From the NCBI GenBank assembly GCA_007123515.1, contig SKKY01000108.1, positions 1 to 11,703 on the forward strand: a stretch of 11,703 nt of DNA. The letters are read 5' to 3'. This document shows positions 1-4,820 of this stretch, one piece after another. The position numbers and the translations under genes were made by a program. Within the stretch, counting starts at the first letter, position 1. Each line of letters starts with the position of its first letter. This DNA is from Clostridia bacterium. GTDB taxonomy: Bacteria > Bacillota > Peptococcia > Peptococcales > SKKY01. The notes beneath the pieces are model-generated. The model did no database searches. It saw nothing but the letters and a program-made list of their open reading frames with translations, and had not been told where the DNA came from.

Positions 1-181
1 ATTTTTTGATTGCTTGTAGTTTCTTTGCTTTACCAAGTGTCTTGCGTTTGCTTCTAAATTTTCGTTTTATGTATTTGTTTTCTCTGCCATTACCAAAAAA
101 ATGGTTCTGCCTGTTTCAGAATACAAAATGATAATTGATTAGGGATGCAGTTGTTTGGGTTCTTTTATATGTTTGTCTCAT
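1..181 (-). pseudogene. tnpA-tnpB deletion remnant (IS200/IS605 transposase genes)
   Basis: An ATG at 181 opens a frame whose first 21 residues contain SLINYHFVF, the beta-strand that in Y1 (HUH) transposases TnpA is normally followed by C-P-x-Y-R-R-K. Here a TGA at 118-116 follows directly. In the same frame the sequence continues FFGNGRENKYIKRKFRSKRK and then TLGKAKKLQAIKK, a basic stretch I recognise from the middle of IS605 OrfB/TnpB proteins (the FFG..EN.YIKRK and R.KLGK.KKLKAIKK region), and stays open to the window edge. The simplest reading is an internal deletion that joined the 5' end of tnpA to the middle of tnpB. An 'F' reading in a second frame across a run of seven T at 94-100 suggests a further one-base slip is possible. 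The TnpB match is from memory of the family, not a search. Confidence 0.6.
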
Positions 182-242
182 AAATATATTGTATCAATAC
201 AATAGTTAAGCTACAACACATTTTGCCACGCAAACACCATTC

Positions 243-279
243 ATCCCACGGCTAAAGCCGGGCAAGCTCAGTATGGGAT
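243..279. repeat. Imperfect hairpin, IS200/IS605 end type
   Basis: An inner stem CGGC/GCCG (249-252 and 257-260) with loop TAAA is flanked by an outer stem ATCCCA/TGGGAT (243-248 and 274-279), leaving a one-sided bulge of 13 bases (261-273). The GGCTAAAGCC core is typical of subterminal hairpins recognised by TnpA. It lies upstream of the tnpA-like start, which fits a left end. Confidence 0.5.
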
Positions 280-310
280 TTTTGGCGTAATTTCTGTAAG
301 AAAATATTGT

Positions 311-787
311 TTACCATCCAACAGTTCCGGGGCCTCCTTTAAAAGGCCCTTTTATATTTCCGGTAATCCATCCACCATAAAAATCACCGGGTTGTGGCTG
401 GATTCTTTCCTCGTTAACATAACAGGCTTCAAGCTTTCCGGCATAAAAAGAAAGATATCCGGTTATCTCTTCATAATCTTTATTGGGTTGTTCATAACTC
501 CAGCCAACTAACGATCTTTTATAACCTTCCATATCTACATCCCAGTACGTAGCGATTCCTTTAAACTCGCAGATGGTTTTATGGGGATTTTTTTTCAGGT
601 AATGCATTTCAATGTCGGCTTTGGGGATGTAGTAGTTCGGAGGATGGCTGGTTTCCAGTACTCTTACTACCTCCTGGCTTTGTGCTATGGTTTTGTTGTT
701 TTGAATAATACGGATCTCTCCGATAAAAGTTTCAACAGCAGGGGGTCTGGGATAATCCCATACAGACTCTTCGGGTAAACGGCTCAT
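311..787 (-). CDS. DUF427 domain-containing protein
   Basis: The 158-residue product matches the DUF427 family over its whole length. It shows the opening E-S-V-W-D-Y-P-R-P-P, then RVLETSHPPNYYIP (residues 43-56), a CEFKG-A-YW segment near residues 73-82, the WSYEQP piece, YLSFYAGKLEACYV, and the closing PQPGDFYGGWI...GPFKGGPGT-GW. The strongly conserved Trp, Pro and Gly positions are present, so the gene looks intact. The biochemical role of DUF427 proteins is not established; they are small cytosolic beta-rich proteins found widely in bacteria and fungi. The start ATG has an AAGGA Shine-Dalgarno about 10 bases upstream. The gene is divergent from the peptidase-like gene at 888 and ends just inside an IS remnant. 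No clear terminator follows it. The family call is firm, the function unknown. Confidence 0.93.
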   Translation of the reverse strand: MSRLPEESVWDYPRPPAVETFIGEIRIIQNNKTIAQSQEVVRVLETSHPPNYYIPKADIEMHYLKKNPHKTICEFKGIATYWDVDMEGYKRSLVGWSYEQPNKDYEEITGYLSFYAGKLEACYVNEERIQPQPGDFYGGWITGNIKGPFKGGPGTVGW

Positions 788-811
788 AATAGATTTCCTT
801 TTCTTTTTAGG

Positions 812-839
812 TTTATTTTACAACAAAAACCGATATAAT
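812..839 (+). promoter_or_regulatory. Possible sigma-A promoter for the peptidase-like gene
   Basis: A perfect TATAAT lies at 834-839, 48 bases before the ATG at 888. The best -35 at a 16-base spacing is TTTATT (812-817), which is poor. The 100-bp gap must also hold the promoter of the divergent DUF427 gene. Confidence 0.35.
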
Positions 840-887
840 AAACAATATAGTATTTTGTTCGGAAATCTGAACTGGAAGGGGTGCACT

Positions 888-1514
888 ATGGGTAAAATAT
901 CATTGTCAAATATTGATCTTCTTCAGGTAAGAGATCAGGAAGACGGCATCTATTATGGCTGTCATCAGGAGTGGTATGCTGATCAATGGCAGCGTAAGTC
1001 CGGGTGCGGTCCTTCGGTGGCCTGTAACCTGATTTCATATCTTGATGCCACTAAAAAAACATTCGGATCCAGTAAACCTATTGCAAAAATGGATGATTGT
1101 CTTACTCTGATGAATGAAGTCTGGAATTACGTGACACCCTCAGAAAGAGGGATTCCCTATACCCGTAAATTTTATGAACCGTTTTTGCTTTACACCGGAG
1201 AAAAAGGGGCTAATCTTGAATTGCGTTATCTTGACATCCCGGAAGGCGCTGAACGGCCGAGCTTTTCAAAAGTGATATCCTTTATTAAGCAAGGGCTTTT
1301 AAATGATGTTCCGATTGCTTTTCTAAATTTGTGCAACGGAAAAGAAGAGGAACTTGATTGCTGGCACTGGGTCACGTTGGTCGAAATAGAAGAAAAAGAC
1401 CAAAAAGTTATGGTTAGCATTATTGATGAAGGAGAGATTAAAGTTATCGATCTGTCATTGTGGTATGAAACAACCACGCTTGGCGGAGGGTTTGTGTACT
1501 TTACTTCTTCCTGA
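888..1514 (+). CDS. Papain-like / C39-type cysteine peptidase family protein
   Basis: The 208-residue protein has the hallmarks of a papain-fold (C39-like) peptidase. A Cys sits at the start of a helix in K-S-G-C-G-P-S (C40). A His follows a Trp in C-W-H-W-V-T-L (H160), and an Asp lies in V-S-I-I-D-E-G (D180) after a beta strand, giving a plausible C40-H160-D180 triad. An aromatic-rich CHQEWYADQW segment precedes the catalytic Cys. There is no signal peptide, membrane segment or ABC domain, so it is not a bacteriocin-processing exporter of the usual C39 type; it appears to be a free-standing cytosolic enzyme. The ATG at 888 is preferred over an in-frame TTG at 855 because GGAAGGGG (874-881) sits six bases before it. 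No substrate is suggested by the neighbours. The fold assignment is moderately sure, the activity inferred. Confidence 0.7.
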   Translation: MGKISLSNIDLLQVRDQEDGIYYGCHQEWYADQWQRKSGCGPSVACNLISYLDATKKTFGSSKPIAKMDDCLTLMNEVWNYVTPSERGIPYTRKFYEPFLLYTGEKGANLELRYLDIPEGAERPSFSKVISFIKQGLLNDVPIAFLNLCNGKEEELDCWHWVTLVEIEEKDQKVMVSIIDEGEIKVIDLSLWYETTTLGGGFVYFTSS

Positions 1515-1585
1515 TTAACACAACAGCCAAATCATTCTAATTAGATTTTAATGTCTCATTAAGTACACACTAATAATCGGCGTTT

Positions 1586-1611
1586 ATGATTAAAGTAATG
1601 ATATTAATCAT
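1586..1611. repeat. 8-bp inverted repeat upstream of the small-peptide/ferredoxin cluster
   Basis: ATGATTAA (1586-1593) and TTAATCAT (1604-1611) are perfect inverted copies separated by 10 bases. The right arm ends five bases before the GGAGG ribosome binding site (1616-1620) of the 24-codon ORF. The position suits an operator or an RNA stem limiting translation; there is no T-run, so it is not a terminator. Confidence 0.5.
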
Positions 1612-1627
1612 GAACGGAGGACAGAAG

Positions 1628-1702
1628 ATGAGTCAATATATAACATTAGTCATGCTTTTAGGGTTATCACTTATGCATACGATAACATTATTTTTTCAAT
1701 AG
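1628..1702 (+). CDS. Small hydrophobic single-span peptide (24 aa)
   Basis: This short ORF starts with ATG seven bases after a GGAGG Shine-Dalgarno (1616-1620) and ends with TAG at 1700-1702. The product begins MSQYITLVMLLGLSL and is hydrophobic almost throughout, apart from Gln3, His17 and the last Gln, so it could form one membrane helix. The ferredoxin gene starts 29 bases after its stop with its own AAGGAGG site, so the two could be co-transcribed. I do not recognise the peptide. It resembles the size and character of small membrane subunits or regulators. The case for it being real is the strong, well-spaced RBS and the clean hydrophobic composition; an alternative is that it is a translated leader. 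Confidence 0.5.
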   Translation: MSQYITLVMLLGLSLMHTITLFFQ

Positions 1703-1731
1703 TTTGTTATCAAAAAAAAGGAGGCGAAAAT

Positions 1732-1944
1732 ATGAGAGCCTATGTGGATCGAGATTTTTGTATCGGGTGCAAGGTTTGTGAGCAGATTTGTCCGGAGGTT
1801 TTTAAAGTGAATGAAGATATCTGGTGGTCGTACGCCTATTTTCCTTCTCAGGTGATTTATGAGGATGATCTGGAAGGGGAATTGTTAGCCTGTGCCCAGC
1901 GAGCCGAAGCAGCGTGTAACGCGAAATCCATAATCATTAAATAG
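1732..1944 (+). CDS. Small single-cluster [4Fe-4S] ferredoxin
   Basis: The 70-residue acidic protein carries C10-x2-C13-x2-C16-x3-C20-P in CIGCKVCEQICPEVF, then C54 and C62 near the C terminus. This is the layout of monocluster ferredoxins of the Thermotoga/Desulfovibrio type, in which C10, C13, C16 and the last Cys bind one [4Fe-4S] cluster while C20 and the penultimate Cys can form a disulfide. It would carry single electrons in the cytosol. Unusually, the last Cys is followed by Asn (CNAKSI) where most relatives have Pro (CP-x-x-A-I), and the middle holds two adjacent Trp (W31, W32). AAGGAGG (1718-1724) sets the start. The hydrolase gene begins 11 bases after the stop, so the two are almost certainly one operon. 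Ferredoxin identity is firm, the partner enzyme unknown. Confidence 0.9.
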   Translation: MRAYVDRDFCIGCKVCEQICPEVFKVNEDIWWSYAYFPSQVIYEDDLEGELLACAQRAEAACNAKSIIIK

Positions 1945-1955
1945 AGGAGTATTCC

Positions 1956-2633
1956 ATGAAAATCATTGATTTGACGCACACAATTACAGAAACCATGCCG
2001 GTTTATCCCGGAACAGAGCCTCCGAAGCTGGAGGTTTCCAATACCTATGAGGAACATGGCTTTAAAGAAACGTTATTGACAATGTTCTCTCATACAGGCA
2101 CACACATGGATGCCCCGTCTCATATTTTTGCTCACAGAACCACACTTGATAAGATGCCACCAGAACAATTTATTGGTACGGCGCTGGTTATTGACTGCAG
2201 AGATTCCGCAGAGAGTCGCAGCATTGATATCAGCTATATTGATGCTGTCCGAGACAAAGCTGACCAGGCTGAGTTTCTTTTATTTTATACAGGATGGGAT
2301 CAAAAATGGGGCACTCCCTCATATTTCGAGGAGTACCCCTGTATTACACAAGAAGTAGCGGACTATCTGACAGTCACGGGAAAAAAAGGAATCGGTCTGG
2401 ATACGATTGGCCTTGATCCAGTTTCCGATGGCCATCTGACCCTGCACCGCAGGCTGCTTAAAGACTGCGATATGGTCATTATTGAAAACCTTACCCATCT
2501 CGATGAAATCGGCAGTGAACTTTGTACATTCTTTGCCTTTCCTTTAAAATATCAAAATTCAGACGGAGCCCCTATCCGGGCGATGGCTATGATTTCCGAA
2601 TCGCTAGATCCAATCAAAAGCCAGTCCGGGTGA
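1956..2633 (+). CDS. Cyclase family protein (kynurenine formamidase-like metal-dependent hydrolase)
   Basis: The 225-residue protein begins with IIDLTHTI...MPVYPG, the standard opening of the cyclase family (Pfam PF04199). It carries the metal-binding signature H46-x-G-T-H50-x-D52-x-P-x-H56. Later conserved pieces are the FYTGWD segment, the G-I-G-L-D-T-I-G-L-D-P block and IIENLTHLDEI near the C terminus. Characterised relatives include bacterial arylformamidase KynB (N-formylkynurenine to kynurenine plus formate), isatin hydrolase and cyclases in polyketide pathways, so the exact substrate cannot be assigned. There are no other kynurenine-pathway genes here, which argues against calling it kynB. 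It follows the ferredoxin by 11 bases with a GAGGAG ribosome site. Its last 30 bases overlap the convergent deacetylase gene, with no terminator between them. Confidence 0.88.
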   Translation: MKIIDLTHTITETMPVYPGTEPPKLEVSNTYEEHGFKETLLTMFSHTGTHMDAPSHIFAHRTTLDKMPPEQFIGTALVIDCRDSAESRSIDISYIDAVRDKADQAEFLLFYTGWDQKWGTPSYFEEYPCITQEVADYLTVTGKKGIGLDTIGLDPVSDGHLTLHRRLLKDCDMVIIENLTHLDEIGSELCTFFAFPLKYQNSDGAPIRAMAMISESLDPIKSQSG

Positions 2634-3518
2634 TGACATATAGCTTTCCTCTACGCCGGTATTGACGCTGATACCTTCAAAGACTCTCAGATGTTCTTCT
2701 AAGGTAGCTCTGTGGAGTGCCAGAACATTATCGAAAGGTGTCTGATAACCACCGGCCAGATTCCAGGCAACCGGAAGGCGATATTCTTTACATAATTCGA
2801 AAATTTTCCTGTCTCTGATTCTCATTTCACCCTGGGTAAACGTCCCTCCCAAAGGATCATCGATGCAGGAATCGGCGCCTGCCTGATACAGTAAAAGATC
2901 CACATCAGAAAAATATTCCTTGAAAATTTGAGGCAGTTTCTCTAAAAAGGCCTCGCCAGAGCGGTGGCTCAGCATACCTCCGCCAATCGTATAGTGAGAG
3001 ACATAATCAAGAGAAAGTTCGCTGATAATATCATCGGTTCCGTTTCCATAATGCTGATCTAAATCAAGTATGCCAATTCTTCCGGTGTTCGTAAGAAGAC
3101 CTTCTTGCTTTAGGATTTGGGCAGCAATCATTAGTCCGTTAAAGGTGCAAAAACCGCCTCCGCTATCGTAGGAAGCATGGTGAAAGCCACTTGTAGGTGA
3201 TACGGTTTGTGTCTGGTGGGTCACAGCATAACGGGCGGCGCTGGTTATTGAGCCATTGGTCCAGTATAAAGAATCGGCAACTTCTTGCATCTTGTTTCCA
3301 AAACCATTGGAGATACGAAGCGAAAGTACGCCATTTACATAATCAGGATTATGAGCTAAAGCGATCTCTTCTTGGGTAAGAGGAATAACCGGTTCGATTG
3401 CGATCGGAAGGTTATGGTTATACCAGTCAGCGACCACCTTAGCCGGTTTTCCGGCAGAGGGAGAAAAAGACTGGTTGTGTTGTACATGTTGTCTGTCATC
3501 ATAAAAAACTTTTATCAT
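2604..3518 (-). CDS. Histone deacetylase / acetylpolyamine amidohydrolase family protein
   Basis: The 304-residue protein is a full-length member of the arginase/deacetylase superfamily. The catalytic His pair is H113-H114 in SGFHHASYD, and FCTFNG follows. The zinc ligands D154 and H156 lie in L-D-L-D-Q-H-Y-G-N-G-T, and the third ligand D216 in Q-A-G-A-D-S-C-I-D-D-P-L-G. The transition-state Tyr is Y258 in A-G-G-Y. It should remove acetyl or similar acyl groups from amines in the cytosol. In bacteria without histones the likely substrates are acetylated polyamines, acetoin-type compounds or acetyl-lysine; the sequence does not decide among them. AAGGAGG (minus strand, 3535-3529) sits 10 bases before the ATG. 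It is divergent from ddh across 237 bp and converges on the cyclase-family gene with a 30-bp overlap. The family is sure, the substrate unknown. Confidence 0.9.
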   Translation of the reverse strand: MIKVFYDDRQHVQHNQSFSPSAGKPAKVVADWYNHNLPIAIEPVIPLTQEEIALAHNPDYVNGVLSLRISNGFGNKMQEVADSLYWTNGSITSAARYAVTHQTQTVSPTSGFHHASYDSGGGFCTFNGLMIAAQILKQEGLLTNTGRIGILDLDQHYGNGTDDIISELSLDYVSHYTIGGGMLSHRSGEAFLEKLPQIFKEYFSDVDLLLYQAGADSCIDDPLGGTFTQGEMRIRDRKIFELCKEYRLPVAWNLAGGYQTPFDNVLALHRATLEEHLRVFEGISVNTGVEESYMSSPGLAFDWI

Positions 3519-3627
3519 ACGTGTAGAACCTCCTTAAAATAGGCTTACAAGCATAGTAACACAGGATAGACAAAGAAAAAACAGAAACTCGTAAACAAAC
3601 CTTTTACTTACTATGTACGATTTTTGT

Positions 3628-3645
3628 AATACTGTATCCAGTATT
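3628..3645. repeat. Inverted repeat 1 upstream of ddh
   Basis: AATACTG (3628-3634) and CAGTATT (3639-3645) form a perfect 7-bp stem with a four-base loop and are followed by further T residues. It lies about 50 bases upstream of the ddh -10 box, so it may be an operator in the ddh/deacetylase divergent region. A weak terminator is less likely because no gene ends here. Confidence 0.45.
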
Positions 3646-3657
3646 TTTCAGCAAAAA

Positions 3658-3676
3658 AACAAAGACTACCTTTGTT
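3658..3676. repeat. Inverted repeat 2 overlapping the ddh -35 region
   Basis: AACAAAG (3658-3664) and CTTTGTT (3670-3676) form a perfect 7-bp inverted repeat with a five-base centre. Its right arm overlaps the TTGACA hexamer at 3675-3680, a position where a bound repressor would block RNA polymerase. Confidence 0.45.
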
Positions 3677-3690
3677 GACAGCGGACATGA

Positions 3691-3699
3691 TGGTATACT
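3691..3699 (+). promoter_or_regulatory. Extended -10 promoter of ddh
   Basis: TGG-TATACT (3691-3699) matches the extended -10 form TGn-TATAAT. A perfect TTGACA is present at 3675-3680, but the spacing is only 13 bases, too short for normal use, so the extended -10 may carry recognition or a poorer -35 (TTTGTT, 3671-3676, 17-base spacer) may serve. Transcription would start near 3706, giving a leader of about 50 bases. Confidence 0.5.
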
Positions 3700-3711
3700 T
3701 TTTTGTAGAGA

Positions 3712-3730
3712 TTTGCATCGGAGATGTAAA
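3712..3730 (+). repeat. Hairpin in the predicted ddh 5' leader
   Basis: TTTGCATC (3712-3719) and GATGTAAA (3723-3730) can pair over 8 bp with one G-U pair and a GGA loop. The hairpin begins a few bases after the predicted transcription start and ends 11 bases before the GGGGGAT ribosome site (3742-3748). It may stabilise the message or modulate translation; it does not resemble a lysine riboswitch, which is much larger. Confidence 0.35.
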
Positions 3731-3755
3731 AATATCTAAATGGGGGATACAGTAT

Positions 3756-4742
3756 ATGACGATCAGAATTGGAATCTTAGGATATGGTAATTTAGGAAAA
3801 GGTGTAGAATCTGCGATTCGGCAGAATCCGGATATGGAGATTGTGGGAGTTTTTACCCGCAGAAATCCGGCTGACTTGAGTGTTCTTACAGAAGGGGCGA
3901 AAGTGTACCATATTGACGAGGCTATCAGCATGAAAGATGAAATTGATGTAATGATACTTTGCGGGGGAAGTGCGACAGATCTTCCTGTACAGACTCCGGA
4001 ATTTGCGCAGCATTTTAATGTGGTTGACAGTTTTGATACGCATGCAGATGTTCCAAAGCATTTTGCAAAAGCCGATCAGACATCTAAAGAAAGCGGTAAA
4101 ATCAGTGTGATTGCTGTTGGTTGGGATCCGGGAGTGTTTTCATTAAACCGTGTGTACGCCAACTCTGTTTTACCTGAAGGCATTGATTATACTTTTTGGG
4201 GCAAAGGAGTTAGCCAGGGGCATTCAGATGCTGTACGCAGAGTAGAGGGTGTTAAGGATGCTAGACAATACACCATTCCGATTGAGGAAGCCCTGCAGGC
4301 GGTAAGAAAGGGAGATAATCCGGACTTTACAACCAGAGAAAAGCACATTAGGGAATGTTTTGTTGTATTGGAAGAAGGCGCTGATGCTCACACTGTGGCA
4401 GAAGAAATAAAAAATATGCCCAACTATTTTGCTGACTACGATACAATTGTAAATTTTTTAAGTCAGGAAGAATTAGAAAGAGAACATGGCGGTATTCCTC
4501 ATGGCGGTTTTGTGATCAGAAGCGGAAAGACTGGTTGGGAAAAAGAAAATAGTCAGATTATCGAATATAGCCTAAAGCTTGACTCCAATCCGGAATTTAC
4601 CTCATCAGTAATGGTTTCCTATGCCAGAGCAGCATATCGTTTGTATCAGGAAGGCCAAAGCGGATGTAAGACAGTCTTTGATATACCGATTGCCTATCTG
4701 TCAATGGAAAGCAATGAAGAGCTAAGAAGAAAGTATTTATAA
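3756..4742 (+). CDS. ddh: meso-diaminopimelate D-dehydrogenase
   Basis: The 328-residue enzyme makes meso-2,6-diaminopimelate in one step from tetrahydrodipicolinate, ammonia and NADPH, supplying lysine and peptidoglycan. The N terminus (IRIGILGYGNLGKGVE) is the Rossmann NADP-binding loop with G9-x-G11-x-x-G14, and VGVFTRR follows the second strand, where Arg residues read the NADP phosphate. Family signatures include VVDSFDTH, the SVIAVGWDPGVFSLNR block, and WGKGVSQGHSDAVRRVEGVK. The length fits the ~320-residue family. The start is the ATG at 3756 with GGGGGAT (3742-3748) ahead; an upstream in-frame ATG-like extension would run through the promoter and is rejected. It is a single-gene transcript ending in the terminator at 4752-4777. 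No other lysine genes are nearby. Confidence 0.95.
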   Translation: MTIRIGILGYGNLGKGVESAIRQNPDMEIVGVFTRRNPADLSVLTEGAKVYHIDEAISMKDEIDVMILCGGSATDLPVQTPEFAQHFNVVDSFDTHADVPKHFAKADQTSKESGKISVIAVGWDPGVFSLNRVYANSVLPEGIDYTFWGKGVSQGHSDAVRRVEGVKDARQYTIPIEEALQAVRKGDNPDFTTREKHIRECFVVLEEGADAHTVAEEIKNMPNYFADYDTIVNFLSQEELEREHGGIPHGGFVIRSGKTGWEKENSQIIEYSLKLDSNPEFTSSVMVSYARAAYRLYQEGQSGCKTVFDIPIAYLSMESNEELRRKYL

Positions 4743-4751
4743 GTAGACATT

Positions 4752-4777
4752 AAAAAGAGCCTGCGGGCTCTTTTTTT
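4752..4777 (+). terminator. Rho-independent terminator of ddh
   Basis: AAAAAGAGCC (4752-4761) pairs perfectly with GGCTCTTTTT (4766-4775) around the loop TGCG, and the T-run extends to 4777. It starts nine bases after the ddh stop codon. The T-run overlaps the -35 box of the following promoter. Confidence 0.9.
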
Positions 4778-4804
4778 GCGGGACTTTAGTCTTTATGGTA
4801 TAAT
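4776..4804 (+). promoter_or_regulatory. Sigma-A extended -10 promoter of the binding-protein/cyclase operon
   Basis: TTGCGG (4776-4781) and a perfect TATAAT (4799-4804) are 17 bases apart, and TGG precedes the -10, giving an extended -10. Transcription would begin near 4811, only about 10 bases before the ATG at 4821, so the mRNA leader would barely contain the GGGTGAT ribosome site. Confidence 0.7.
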
Positions 4805-4820
4805 GAGTCAGGGTGATACA

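Larger units (their letters stand above)
1..279 (-). mobile_element. Decayed IS200/IS605-family element, one end plus remnant coding sequence
   Basis: Read on the minus strand, this stretch has the order expected at the left end of an IS200/IS605 element: an imperfect subterminal hairpin (279-243), about 60 bases of AT-rich leader with a 7-bp inverted repeat (188-203), then the start of a tnpA-like reading frame (181) and a tnpB-like segment that runs off the window at base 1. IS200/IS605 elements lack terminal inverted repeats and make no target duplication, so the outer boundary cannot be fixed from this sequence; 279 is the outer edge of the hairpin. The element is clearly inactive here because tnpA stops after 21 codons and its catalytic HUH and Tyr regions are missing. 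Family assignment is from recalled protein motifs and is moderately sure. Confidence 0.62.

Noticed and set aside
188..203. ATTGTAT/ATACAAT inverted repeat as a host operator for the DUF427 gene
   Set aside because: It lies downstream of the DUF427 gene and just ahead of the tnpA-like start, so it is better explained as part of the IS leader.
707..734. A second TGAAAC-N16-CGTATT match on the minus strand, resembling an ECF promoter
   Set aside because: It lies about 50 bases inside the DUF427 coding sequence on the coding strand and is encoded by conserved family residues, so a transcript from it would lack the gene's start. Most likely chance.
1536..1545. TCTAATTAGA palindrome after the peptidase-like gene as a terminator
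   Set aside because: It is a short AT-rich palindrome with no loop and no following T-run.
3675..3699. TTGACA plus TATACT as a simple consensus sigma-A promoter for ddh
   Set aside because: The hexamers are separated by only 13 bases, too short; the -10 is reported only as an extended -10 element.
4776..4820. Longer N-terminal start for the betaine-binding protein
   Set aside because: It would run through the -35/-10 promoter and place 15 extra residues before a clear lipoprotein signal peptide starting at 4821.
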